A stretch of DNA of 64,000 bases from Brevibacillus laterosporus (GTDB taxonomy: Bacteria > Bacillota > Bacilli > Brevibacillales > Brevibacillaceae): assembly GCA_007833815.1 (NCBI GenBank), contig CP033464.1:172001-236000 (forward strand), given 5' to 3'. Numbering within the stretch: position 1 is the first letter of the stretch; each line of letters begins with the position of its first letter. Positions 25,701 through 33,318 of the stretch are shown piece after piece. Position numbers and translations under genes: made by a program. A model generated the notes under the pieces. The model was not told the origin of the DNA. It ran no database searches and worked only from the letters and a program-made list of their open reading frames with translations.

Positions 25701-25766
25701 TCTAATGGTGCGAAGACGCTCGTTGTTCCTCAATTGTTGCGGGGAATAATGATCTCTGTCAGACAT
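22746..25766 (-). CDS. PAS-PAS-GAF-PAS-GGDEF-EAL c-di-GMP turnover protein
   Basis: A 1006-residue sensor without clear membrane segments. After a coiled coil (about 10-55) come PAS domains near 55-160 and 175-285, a GAF domain near 295-440, a PAS domain near 450-570, GGDEF near 575-740 and EAL near 755-1000. The GGDEF signature reads VGDEF (658-662), with the first Gly lost, while the inhibitory RxxD (R649-D652) is at the correct five-residue spacing. The EAL domain keeps E786-A-L and the DDFGTG motif (D907, D908). Phosphodiesterase activity is more certain than cyclase activity. It has its own terminator. Confidence 0.88.
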   Translation of the reverse strand: MSDRDHYSPQQLRNNERLRTIREQEHQIANLQKSMAQMEKKFQETTQQHTRILETLHNQIFAVKRQENGSFVLTLSEGKIAENLGVTTKDVEGKTVTEIFRPDFVPVVQQKFEEAFSGSCVWYEFEQNERFYITQISPLLEGDKVTEIVGTVLDITQSKRAEQKKKQYGQKFKTSLSILPHVLFSFEKREDNQITVTLFEGALTKHFGVGMKEGPLEDVMLPDMVKIMKSHMERAFLQETVDFHLSLDNRLYHGHMKPVIIQNYDTDKQRVTEVVGFLTDVTEQKQIEEMLHVVTQGITNKMGEEFFRYLSRTLTDVLELDYAFIGMLHKNKPGRAVTLSISGKESDLENIEYDIAHTPTEEVIRAGKSCVLEGAQQAYPLDQSLCFFKVEAQMGHLLYDSNGNPMGVLAVMSCKPITNPGLIDSMLHVFASRASAELERKLAEEQLIKNNAILRATHESMMDGMLIVNEWEQIVHYNRKCKEMWNIPENVEQQTNANHWLMYMLPQIKNNHQSTTIFDLNQVNKLHADTVEISFCDGRVYEVYSGPIDSSQQQYYGRIWIFKDMTDRKKHEEMMRQKLFYDSLTGLPNRVIFDDRLLLAISQAKRTESMLAVVILDLDCFKVFNDTLGHAAGDQLLQLVAARLADHMREGDTVCRLVGDEFQFIFPDISSLQDVAHLSQQLLHKIALPFEVEGQSLTMTCSIGISLYPNDGTTQLELVKNAKAALYRSKEKGGNSYQLYTPAMTKSAFQKLTLMQDLRYAIERNELFLQYQPRFDLSTGELIGMEALVRWDHPRLGLISPGDFIPLAEEMGFIVTLDEYVLKAACIQNKKWQLAGLKPVRVAVNISPVEFQQRNLVATIAEVLQDTGLAPEYLEVEITEGVTMHKVETAITTLHELKDLGIHLSIDDFGTGYSSLSYLKKFPVDTLKIDRSFIRDITVDPDDAEIVSYIIALARSLKLNVIAEGVETEEQKRFLTEKHCYEMQGFYFSPPLHTNDFARLLETGSK

Positions 25767-26223
25767 GAGCTACCTCCTACCCTTACACCTTTTCCCACGA
25801 ATGTGGACTCACTCTATCCACTCTAATACTCCTCGTTACCACTCACTCTATCTGGTTTATCTATAGAGGACCCATCTATACCACTCTCTGCTTTTTTATG
25901 CTATAGAAGGCTATTAAAGATCGCATCGATAGCACTTTGATATTCGACTTTTTTCGCGATAATTCCTGCCTTGGTTTTAAAAAAACGTGGTTTTTCTTCC
26001 TATTATTTATAAGTAAATTATATATTTCGGCCCAGATATATATTCTATAATAATGTTGCTTCTCAAAATAAATTTTACATCCTTATTAATGTTTTCGAAC
26101 AAAAGCTACGGATGTCACCCACTGTTTTAACAATGAGTAGCCCTTCCGTAGCTATCATCATCTATTTATACACTTTACATCCATTTTTCCCCTTTTATCA
26201 ATTGTCATGTATGTCTCGTTATC
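25767..26223. other. AT-rich intergenic region, no gene seen
   Basis: This 457-bp gap separates the GGDEF-EAL gene and the YheC/D gene, both on the minus strand. Apart from the terminator at 26104-26153 it contains only AT-rich sequence, including a TATATTTCGGCCCAGATATA dyad around 26021-26042. I see no supported gene. It should hold the GGDEF-EAL promoter. Confidence 0.5.
26104..26153 (-). terminator. terminator of the YheC/D-like gene
   Basis: AGCTACGGA (26104-26112) and TCCGTAGCT (26145-26153) are perfect 9-bp arms; on the minus strand TTTGTTC follows. Confidence 0.65.
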
Positions 26224-27327
26224 TCACTTATCATATCTGGCAACAGTTTTATTCTCCGTTTCTGCAAGCCAAATGGCATAGGCTAGGGGATTACGAACCG
26301 CCTCTTTATATAGTTCTGCTTTCCCCATTCCTAAGAAGATATCACGACCTGGTTTGGGATTAACCTCAATTAACCAGATATGACCAGATGTATCTATCCC
26401 GATATCTAAACCAAATTCCAACATACGTCCATACTTTTCTTCTAATTTCTTCACCGTATAATAAGCTAATTCATGACATTCATGTAAGATTTCCTTACCT
26501 CTCTCCTCACCAAATTTGTTGTTCATGAAACTGATAAAGTCAGTTGCTTTCCCACCGTTATGCAAATTAGAAGTAGCACTTTTCAACACTCCAACCCTTA
26601 CACCTAACCCAGTAATACTCCATTTTCCTTGTTGATTTTTTTGAATTAATAAGCGCGTATCACTTGGTCGGTCTGGTAGTAATGCTAAATCAAGTCCTTG
26701 TTGAACCATAAAATAACCTTTGCGAATCTGTTCCTGATCAACCCAAAGATTGACACGTTCAACCAAAGCATCCCTAGATGTTACTTGCCATGTTTTATGC
26801 TGAACTTTCTTATTCCTGCCAACCAGCAAAAAGCCACCTTTTATTCTTGAAATTTTAAGAACACTACGTCCACCTGTACCGTTTCCCGGTTTTACATAAA
26901 CAATCGGAAAATCCTCCATATAGGCATGCAAGGCTTTTTCTGAATAAATTTGTGTACGTGGCATCCATTTTCTCATTGTTTCGTCTTCCCATAGGTAATC
27001 TGTTATATTCCATTTGTTGGAAAACACGCTATTCGCATACAAAAAATGTTTTTGACGACGAAACGATAAATATCCTGGTTGTCTGGTTCGGCAACGATCT
27101 ATTACTACGTCTGGCCATCCAAACCACTTACTACTCCAGCCTCCTTGTTTATCTGGTATATACCCTCTCACCCGTCGTTGCTTTACGAGCACATCACGAT
27201 GGGAAAATAAAAATACCTTTACACCTAGTTCCTTTCCCTGACGGATCAGATTACGAAAGTATTTGGGCTCACTGAACTTTGTTCCTTCTCTCCATGTTAA
27301 GATTCCAATCAGTTTTCTGTTAGCCAT
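26224..27327 (-). CDS. YheC/YheD-family ATP-grasp protein (spore coat-associated)
   Basis: The 367-residue protein contains a YheC/D N-terminal part (IGILTWREGTKFSEPKYFRN) and an ATP-grasp fold. The latter has IVYVKPGNGTGGRSVLKI as the nucleotide loop and WLIEVNPKPGRDIF as the metal-binding end (E and N). In B. subtilis YheC and YheD are associated with the developing spore coat; the ligation reaction is not known. The ATG at 27327 is favoured because AAGG lies nine bases before it; ATG codons at 27333 and 27336 overlap the ribosome site. Confidence 0.82.
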   Translation of the reverse strand: MANRKLIGILTWREGTKFSEPKYFRNLIRQGKELGVKVFLFSHRDVLVKQRRVRGYIPDKQGGWSSKWFGWPDVVIDRCRTRQPGYLSFRRQKHFLYANSVFSNKWNITDYLWEDETMRKWMPRTQIYSEKALHAYMEDFPIVYVKPGNGTGGRSVLKISRIKGGFLLVGRNKKVQHKTWQVTSRDALVERVNLWVDQEQIRKGYFMVQQGLDLALLPDRPSDTRLLIQKNQQGKWSITGLGVRVGVLKSATSNLHNGGKATDFISFMNNKFGEERGKEILHECHELAYYTVKKLEEKYGRMLEFGLDIGIDTSGHIWLIEVNPKPGRDIFLGMGKAELYKEAVRNPLAYAIWLAETENKTVARYDK

Positions 27328-27401
27328 TCTCATCATCCTTTTTCATCCTTGCTATCATTCAGATTATGAATAGGCTAACGCTCAAGTGAATAGAAACGTA
27401 A

Positions 27402-27444
27402 AAAACCTACCATTCTCCCTCAATAACTGGGTAAGGTAGGTTTT
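27402..27444. terminator. terminator of the 27.5-28.1 kb lipoprotein gene
   Basis: AAAACCTACC (27402-27411) and GGTAGGTTTT (27435-27444) form a perfect 10-bp stem with T-rich flanks on the minus strand. Confidence 0.78.
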
Positions 27445-27474
27445 GTAGTATCAATTATTTGATCTGTCATTCAT

Positions 27475-28074
27475 TTATCGATTAAGAAATATGTAAATCT
27501 CCGTGTAGGTGTCAAAGTACTGTAAGTTAAATGTTGCCTCTCCTGTTTTCCAATGGGCGGAATATGAAGAAGGAACCCCTGTCTCTTTACGTTGTTCACC
27601 ATTCCCTAAAAACTGGGAAATTTGTTTGATTAAATCATGAACCTTGGTATTCTTTTCATATGTTAATGTAATTTGCATTACTTTGTTATCATCTATAATA
27701 TATTGGGCTTTCGCTGGTTCAGTCCATTTAAACCAGGTTTCCTTGTATTCAATGGCCGAAAGGAACGTTCCGTCTGCATTGTCACCGTATTCTTTTTTGC
27801 CTTCCCCTTTTTCTGCAAACAATTGATCAATTGTCATACCAATAACTTTACTAGGATCAATTGGCATTACATCTTTTTCCCATGGTTTCTCTATACCCGC
27901 TTGTTTCTCAGTATGGGACTCCCCACTTTTACCAGGTTGAGCTTTCTCTTGCTTCTTCTCTAGGTTTGTAGTCTCATTCGATAACACTGATGGGTTCGTT
28001 AAGGTCGCATCACTACATCCAGTTACAAGTAAGAGGCTAAGGGTTACAAGCCCCATCCATTTATGATTTTTCAT
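27475..28074 (-). CDS. predicted lipoprotein of unknown function
   Basis: The 199-residue product has a lipoprotein signal ending LLLVTGC, with C20 as the likely lipidated residue. A charged linker (about 25-65) with many Lys and Glu follows. The folded part after residue 75 starts SKVIGMTIDQLFAEKGEG and ends with beta-strand patterns such as ATFNLQYFDTYTEIYIFL. I do not recognise the family. It is transcribed alone toward the YheC/D gene, with its own terminator. Confidence 0.72.
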   Translation of the reverse strand: MKNHKWMGLVTLSLLLVTGCSDATLTNPSVLSNETTNLEKKQEKAQPGKSGESHTEKQAGIEKPWEKDVMPIDPSKVIGMTIDQLFAEKGEGKKEYGDNADGTFLSAIEYKETWFKWTEPAKAQYIIDDNKVMQITLTYEKNTKVHDLIKQISQFLGNGEQRKETGVPSSYSAHWKTGEATFNLQYFDTYTEIYIFLNR

Positions 28075-28146
28075 TCATCATCTTCTCTTTCTGTTATGAT
28101 TAACACCCTTATCATAACTTTTACCTTGTAGTGAAGTCTTTACAAA

Positions 28147-28166
28147 AAGGTTACACCTTATTTTTT
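28147..28166 (-). terminator. weak terminator after yuzD
   Basis: AAGGT-GTA-ACCTT forms a 5-bp stem on the minus strand with TTTTG after it. The stem is short. Confidence 0.3.
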
Positions 28167-28174
28167 CCATTTGT

Positions 28175-28498
28175 TCAGAGTTGGTCTAAGTGTTGTACTC
28201 CTGCTTTTGCTAAGGCATCATACACCTGTTTTAGCTTTGGATTTCCTTCTCCGACAATTTCCCCGGAAATTACGACAAGTGGATACCATAAAGCTTCTTC
28301 TTCAATACGTTTTGCCCACAATTTATCTATTTCTGTCGTTGGTTGTAAGAAATCACAGTAACGTACAGCAAATTGTTCCTGTACAAATTTTCTCCCAGCT
28401 GCTGCTTCTAGCCAGACTGCTGTTTCCTTTGCTGAAGGCAGATTCACACAGCTTGCGCATAATTGTTCCGTTCCATATACCAAGATTTCTACTTTCAT
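28175..28498 (-). CDS. yuzD: YuzD-like thioredoxin-fold protein (DUF1462)
   Basis: The 107-residue protein matches YuzD with its VYGTEQLCASCVNLPSAKE N-terminus (C14, C17), a thioredoxin-like CxxC, and WYPLVVISGEIVGEGNPKL later. A redox or metal role is plausible. It belongs to the same set of small Cys proteins as yuzB, yutI and the IscA-like gene in this neighbourhood. Confidence 0.88.
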   Translation of the reverse strand: MKVEILVYGTEQLCASCVNLPSAKETAVWLEAAAGRKFVQEQFAVRYCDFLQPTTEIDKLWAKRIEEEALWYPLVVISGEIVGEGNPKLKQVYDALAKAGVQHLDQL

Positions 28499-28664
28499 TT
28501 GAACCCCTCCGCTTCCCTGTTTGTCTTCATTATATGGTTTTTGATTACGATATGCGTAATGACAATCTTTCTGTATTTTATCTGATTGACTTAGAGAATA
28601 CCATTAGTATGTAGCTATGGTTTGAATAAACTAGTTGGCTGACTTGGATGATTCGTAAATCTAA

Positions 28665-28707
28665 AGAAGCCAGCCCAAACATTTTTACGCTGTTTGGATT
28701 GGCTTCT
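28665..28707 (-). terminator. terminator of mccAB
   Basis: AGAAGCCAGCCCAAAC (28665-28680) pairs with GTTTGGATTGGCTTCT (28692-28707); on the minus strand TTAGATTT follows. Confidence 0.7.
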
Positions 28708-28736
28708 CTAGTTTTATCCTTCACACCTATAGTTTT

Positions 28737-29870
28737 TTATACCAAGGCTTGTTCCAAATCCTCCAATAAATCCTCTACATCCTCAATTCCCACGGAAATG
28801 CGGATTAAACCATCTGTTATACCTAGCTCTGCACGTCGTTCAGCAGGAATCGAGGCATGCGTCATACGAGCAGGTAAACCGATTAAGCTTTCGACCGCTC
28901 CCAATGACTCAGCCAGGGTAAAATATTTCAATTTAGATAAAACTTCTTCTGCACGACTATTGCTACCTACATCAAAAGAAATCATGCCACCAAAACCACG
29001 TGCTTGTTTTTTCATTTGCTCATGCCCCGGATGGGAAGCAAGACCTGGATAAAGCACTCGGCTTATAGAAGCTTGTTCTTGCAACCAAAGAGCTAATTGA
29101 TTAGCATTATTCTCTTGTTCTTCCATACGGATTCCCAATGTCTTGGCCCCACGTAACAATAGCCATGAATCTTGAGGACCTAGAATAGCCCCAATCGCAT
29201 TTTGTAGGAAGTGAAGCTGTTCTCCTAATTCTGCTTCCTTAGTAACAACAACACCAGCTACCACGTCACTATGCCCACCTAAGTATTTGGTCGCACTATG
29301 GAAAACAATATCTGCACCCAGGTCTAATGGATTCTGCCAATAAGGGGTCATGAATGTGTTATCTACTACGAGTAGGACTCCTTTGGATTTCGCAATCTCA
29401 GCTACCGCTCTCACATCTGTTACGTTTAGTAAAGGGTTGGTAGGTGTTTCCATAATAATCATACGAGTATTAGGACGTAATGCTTTTTCAACAGCCGCAA
29501 GATCAGTCGTATCTACATAAGTGGCTTCCAAGCCCAATTTTGAGAAAACGCGTGTAATAACGCGATAAGTACCACCGTAGACATCATCTCCCACAACCAA
29601 ATGATCGCCCTGATTGCATAAAGATAAAATGGTGGAAAGTGCTGCCATTCCCGAACCAAAGGCTAATCCACGTGCGCCACCTTCTAAATCAGCCATGTAG
29701 GTTTCTAATGCATGTCGAGTCGGGTTACCTGTGCGGGAATACTCAAAGCCTTTATGAACGCCAATTCCGTCCTGCTTGTAGGTACTTACCTGATAAATCG
29801 GTGTGGAAACTGCCCCTGTATGAATATCCCCTTCAATACCACCGTGAATTAACCGTGTTTTCATTCTCAT
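28737..29870 (-). CDS. mccB: cystathionine gamma-lyase (MccB)
   Basis: This 377-residue PLP enzyme of the Cys/Met metabolism family carries the lysine motif HSATKYLGGH, with K195 as the Schiff-base residue. It also has FEYSRTGNPTRHALE and FGSGMAALSTILS. With mccA it forms the reverse transsulfuration route, splitting cystathionine to cysteine. An O-acetylhomoserine thiol-lyase activity cannot be excluded. GGGAGGTATCTAAC precedes the ATG at 29870, and only one base separates it from the mccA stop, so the two are translationally coupled. Confidence 0.9.
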   Translation of the reverse strand: MRMKTRLIHGGIEGDIHTGAVSTPIYQVSTYKQDGIGVHKGFEYSRTGNPTRHALETYMADLEGGARGLAFGSGMAALSTILSLCNQGDHLVVGDDVYGGTYRVITRVFSKLGLEATYVDTTDLAAVEKALRPNTRMIIMETPTNPLLNVTDVRAVAEIAKSKGVLLVVDNTFMTPYWQNPLDLGADIVFHSATKYLGGHSDVVAGVVVTKEAELGEQLHFLQNAIGAILGPQDSWLLLRGAKTLGIRMEEQENNANQLALWLQEQASISRVLYPGLASHPGHEQMKKQARGFGGMISFDVGSNSRAEEVLSKLKYFTLAESLGAVESLIGLPARMTHASIPAERRAELGITDGLIRISVGIEDVEDLLEDLEQALV

Positions 29871-29871
29871 G

Positions 29872-30795
29872 TTAGATACCTCCCTGATAAATTTGTTTCG
29901 ATAGATAACGCTCACTACTATCTGCAAATAGTACAACAATATTCGTTCCTGGAGCTGATTTTTCTGCTTCCTTTAAAGCCGCATGCAAAGCTGCGCCTGC
30001 CGAGCTACCAGCCAGAATGCCTTCTTTACGTGCCAACTCTTTTACAAGAGAGAATGAATCCTCATCCCACACTGTATATATTTCATCAAAATAGGACGTA
30101 TCCATAAAGTCTGGGATTAATTCCATACCGATGCCCTCTGTTTTATGGGGGCCAGATTCTCCTCCATTTAAGATGGAGCCTTCTGGTTCAACAATGACGG
30201 TCCTAATGGATGAACGCTGTTCCTTTAGATAACGCGCCACTCCCATAAAGGTACCACCTGATCCTGCACCAGCCACAAAGGTGTGAACCTGACCATCCAT
30301 TTGATCCCAAATTTCGGGTCCTGTTGTTTTATAATGAGCCTCTGGGTTAGCCGGGTTGGCAAATTGCTGCGGCACAAATGCTCCTGGAATCGTCTCAGCT
30401 AATTCCTTTGCCTTAGCAATTGCCCCCTTAATCCCTAATTCCGTTGGCGTATTTACCACTTCAGCTCCCAAAGCACGCATGAGCTCTTGCTTCTCCATTG
30501 AAAACTTTTCAGGTACACAAAAGATCACGCGATAAGAAGTATTAACTGCGGCGAGCGCTACTCCTACTCCCGTGTTACCCGCTGTTGGTTCAATAATAGT
30601 CCCACCAGGTTGTAATAGGCCGCTTTCTTCTGCATTTCGTATTAATTCTACTCCGAGCCGATCTTTGACACTGCCCCCTGGATTAAAAGACTCCAATTTG
30701 GCAAACAGACGGACCCCCTCGGGTAAAGCAAATTGTGTCAGTTCAACAATAGGTGTATTTCCAATTAATTCCTTTATGTTGCGATAAACCTTCAC
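29872..30795 (-). CDS. mccA: O-acetylserine-dependent cystathionine beta-synthase (MccA)
   Basis: The 307-residue PLP-dependent beta-synthase has GNTPIVELT and FNPGGSVKDRLG at the start (the Lys of SVKDR binds PLP), then EPTAGNTGVGVALA and FVAGAGSGGTFMG. It combines O-acetylserine with homocysteine. Similarity to cysteine synthase is strong, and the link with mccB supports the MccA reading. The start is a GTG at 30795, nine bases after GGAGG. An extended -10 (TGGTATACT) lies on the minus strand near 30860. Confidence 0.88.
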   Translation of the reverse strand: MKVYRNIKELIGNTPIVELTQFALPEGVRLFAKLESFNPGGSVKDRLGVELIRNAEESGLLQPGGTIIEPTAGNTGVGVALAAVNTSYRVIFCVPEKFSMEKQELMRALGAEVVNTPTELGIKGAIAKAKELAETIPGAFVPQQFANPANPEAHYKTTGPEIWDQMDGQVHTFVAGAGSGGTFMGVARYLKEQRSSIRTVIVEPEGSILNGGESGPHKTEGIGMELIPDFMDTSYFDEIYTVWDEDSFSLVKELARKEGILAGSSAGAALHAALKEAEKSAPGTNIVVLFADSSERYLSKQIYQGGI

Positions 30796-30961
30796 GTAGA
30801 TCTTCCTCCGATCCAATGTTTATATGCAGGAATGTATAAGTACAGCGAACGCCATTAGTATACCATGCTTTGAGCAAACTTTTTGCATTTATCTTAATAT
30901 GATCCATCCATGACGGACTCACATACTATTTAGAAACAATTATCCATTTCTCCCCCTATTT

Positions 30962-30989
30962 TTGATAAAAGAATGATAATAAGTATAGA
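30962..30989 (+). promoter_or_regulatory. yutI promoter
   Basis: TTGATA (30962-30967) and TATAGA (30984-30989) have a 16-bp spacer, about 65 bp before the yutI start. Confidence 0.5.
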
Positions 30990-31053
30990 AACTCATGGAT
31001 TTTCGTAAGTAGGGAGATTATAATAGAATGGAGTTGAAAAGGAGTGATTATAC

Positions 31054-31275
31054 ATGAAAGAACAAGTACAAGAAGTACTAGAAAAGCTTCGTCCGTACCT
31101 GCAACGCGATGGCGGTGACGTTGAGCTTGTTGACGTTGAAGATGGCATCGTAAAACTACGTTTGATGGGTGCTTGCGGTAGCTGCCCTTCTTCTACCATC
31201 ACCCTAAAAGCCGGTATTGAACGTGCATTAGTTGAAGAAGTACCTGGTGTTGTAGAAGTTCAACAAGTATTCTAA
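31054..31275 (+). CDS. yutI: NifU-like iron-sulfur scaffold (YutI)
   Basis: The 73-residue protein is a lone NifU C-terminal domain with [18 protein letters not shown] and [15 protein letters not shown]41 and C44 form the cluster-binding CxxC. It would hold or pass on an Fe-S cluster. The small size is normal for this class. It runs divergently from mccA and ends before a terminator at 31292-31328. Confidence 0.92.
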   Translation: MKEQVQEVLEKLRPYLQRDGGDVELVDVEDGIVKLRLMGACGSCPSSTITLKAGIERALVEEVPGVVEVQQVF

Positions 31276-31291
31276 GAATATTATACGATTG

Positions 31292-31328
31292 AAAGCATTC
31301 ATGCGCATATGCCTTGAATGCTTTTTTT
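31292..31328 (+). terminator. terminator of yutI
   Basis: AAAGCATTCA (31292-31301) and TGAATGCTTT (31315-31324) form the stem, with TTTTTG after it. Confidence 0.8.
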
Positions 31329-31366
31329 GTTTAAAACCAGATTAACATATAGGAAAAGTCCGAAAT

Positions 31367-32359
31367 CTACTTACTCGGACTTTTTCCCACATATCGATCA
31401 AAAAAACCAAGTACTCGACCACAGTATGACGCTCTATCTTTAGCATAACAACGCACATGACCTGCTTCTTGTACCAGCCATAATTCTGCTTCGGGATGCA
31501 CGGCTGCTTCATATAACTTTTCGCTTTCCTTGTAAGGAATAGTCTTATCCTCTCTACCATGAATCAGTAACAGCGGTCTGGAGCCGTATCGCTTGACCGC
31601 CTCAATAGGCTTCACCTGCTCTGGGCTTTCCTTCACCAGCATTGGCATCACTGTTAAAATAATAGAAGTAAACGGAAACGCAGGGAGTCTTGTCCACCTC
31701 GGCAAATTGTTAGAAAGATAATCAGGTAACGAAGAAAATGAACAATCTGCAACCACTGCGTTCACACGCTCATCATCTCCTGCAACCATCAGAGAGGTGG
31801 CTGCTCCCATAGAAAAGCCAATTAAACCGATACGATGATTTGGTTCGTGTTTTTTGACAAAATCAATTGCCCCTAACAGGTCCTTCTGTTCATGCAAGCC
31901 CACTGTGGATAGTATTCCTTCCGACTCCCCCGCACTGCGAAAATCAAACATCATCACGTCATAGCCAGCTTGCACAAAAGATTTAGCAAGCGTTAAAGCT
32001 GGCAAATGCGGCTCTAGGCGATTCTGACTGTAGCCATGCGCAAAAATAATCGTAGCATGCTTGAGCGGTTGTAACTTTTTCACTTCCTGTTTAGCCGTGT
32101 CTAATCCTTCATCAATTTGTTTCAAAAATGCTTCTCGGTGCTTATCAGAAGAAAAATACCAGCCTTTCATGTTCAACTGGTCACGACTTGGAAATGAAAT
32201 GCAATCATATACAGGTAAACCGTTATCCTCTGGACGTATGGTGATAGGCTTACGGGGTGGATGCAGTAATTTTTGACCAACATACACACCAATCACCACT
32301 AGCAACACCATCACTAAGATGATAAAACAAAGCAGGAACATCAATAGATTTTGGCTCAT
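31367..32359 (-). CDS. membrane-anchored alpha/beta hydrolase
   Basis: This 330-residue protein has an N-terminal transmembrane anchor (about residues 5-28) and an alpha/beta hydrolase domain. The nucleophile is in LIGFSMGAATS, the HGYSQNR loop builds the oxyanion region, and GREDKTIPYKES and EAGHVRC hold the likely Asp and His. The substrate is unknown. Its ATG overlaps the gyaR stop by four bases (ATGA), so it is translationally coupled to gyaR and yutH. Confidence 0.85.
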   Translation of the reverse strand: MSQNLLMFLLCFIILVMVLLVVIGVYVGQKLLHPPRKPITIRPEDNGLPVYDCISFPSRDQLNMKGWYFSSDKHREAFLKQIDEGLDTAKQEVKKLQPLKHATIIFAHGYSQNRLEPHLPALTLAKSFVQAGYDVMMFDFRSAGESEGILSTVGLHEQKDLLGAIDFVKKHEPNHRIGLIGFSMGAATSLMVAGDDERVNAVVADCSFSSLPDYLSNNLPRWTRLPAFPFTSIILTVMPMLVKESPEQVKPIEAVKRYGSRPLLLIHGREDKTIPYKESEKLYEAAVHPEAELWLVQEAGHVRCYAKDRASYCGRVLGFFDRYVGKSPSK

Positions 32360-33318
32360 ACAGGAGTAATCGCTTTGTCCCCGCAGAGTACGGCTACTAT
32401 GTTTTTGGAGACAAGCATCGCCATATTATCACGAGTTTCATATGTAGCACTACCGATGTGTGGGAGAGCGACTACATTTGGAAGTGATAAGAGAGGATGG
32501 TCTGTCGGAATCGGTTCCTGTTGAAAAACATCTAAACCCGCTGCCCAGATTATTTCCTGTTTTAAAGCTTGATAGAGGGCCTCTTCATCTACAGTAGCTC
32601 CACGTGAAGCATTAATAAAAACTGCTGTAGATTTCATCATGGCAAATTGCTCAGCTCCCATTAATCCTCTCGTTTCCTCCGTTAATGGGGTTAATAACAC
32701 CACATAGTCAGATTCACGCAACAAATCAGCTAAAGAGCAATACGTAGCCCCATAGGCTTGTTCCGCCTCTATTTTTCTGCTCCGATTATGGTATAAAATA
32801 CGCATGTCAAATCCATTCGCCCGCTTGGCAACCGCTTCGCCAATTCGTCCCATTCCAATAATTCCAATCGTTGCACCATGAATGCGCTGGCCCGCCATGA
32901 AATAAGGACTCCATGTTCTCCACTCTCCATTCATCAGTACCCTGTTTGCTTCTACAAAACGTCTACCAGCTGCCATTAACAGACCAAACGCCAGATCGGC
33001 AGTAGCATCCGTCAATACGTCTGGTGTATTTGTTACGACAATACCTCTCTCTTTGCAAGCCTCTAGATCAATACTGTCATAGCCAACTGCAAGCGTAGAT
33101 ACCACTTTTAAATGCGGGGCTGCATCTACTAGCTCTCGGTCAACCCGGTCGGACAGCATGACATATAAGCCGTCCGCCCGTTTTGCTTTTTCTAATAAAA
33201 TATCGCGTGGTACAGGGTACTCTTGATCCCACACCTCAACAGTCGCTATACTCGCTAAAAGATTCAAAGCTTCGTCCGCTACTTTCCGTGTCACATACAC
33301 AAATGGTTTTTTCGTCAT
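32356..33318 (-). CDS. gyaR: D-2-hydroxyacid dehydrogenase (glyoxylate/hydroxypyruvate reductase)
   Basis: The 320-residue protein has the Rossmann motif GIIGMGRIGEAVAKRA, the catalytic Arg in INASRGATVDEEAL, a Glu in DVFQQEP and the His in ALPHIGSATYETR. It reduces glyoxylate or hydroxypyruvate with NAD(P)H. GGAGG lies ten bases before the ATG at 33318; a longer reading to 33477 would extend deep into yutH. Its start overlaps the yutH C-terminus by 83 nt in another frame. Confidence 0.9.
   Translation of the reverse strand: MTKKPFVYVTRKVADEALNLLASIATVEVWDQEYPVPRDILLEKAKRADGLYVMLSDRVDRELVDAAPHLKVVSTLAVGYDSIDLEACKERGIVVTNTPDVLTDATADLAFGLLMAAGRRFVEANRVLMNGEWRTWSPYFMAGQRIHGATIGIIGMGRIGEAVAKRANGFDMRILYHNRSRKIEAEQAYGATYCSLADLLRESDYVVLLTPLTEETRGLMGAEQFAMMKSTAVFINASRGATVDEEALYQALKQEIIWAAGLDVFQQEPIPTDHPLLSLPNVVALPHIGSATYETRDNMAMLVSKNIVAVLCGDKAITPV

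Noticed and set aside
26112-26363. 83-codon plus-strand frame across the YheC/D terminator
   Set aside because: It overlaps the 3' end of the YheC/D-like gene and its terminator stem; no ribosome site.
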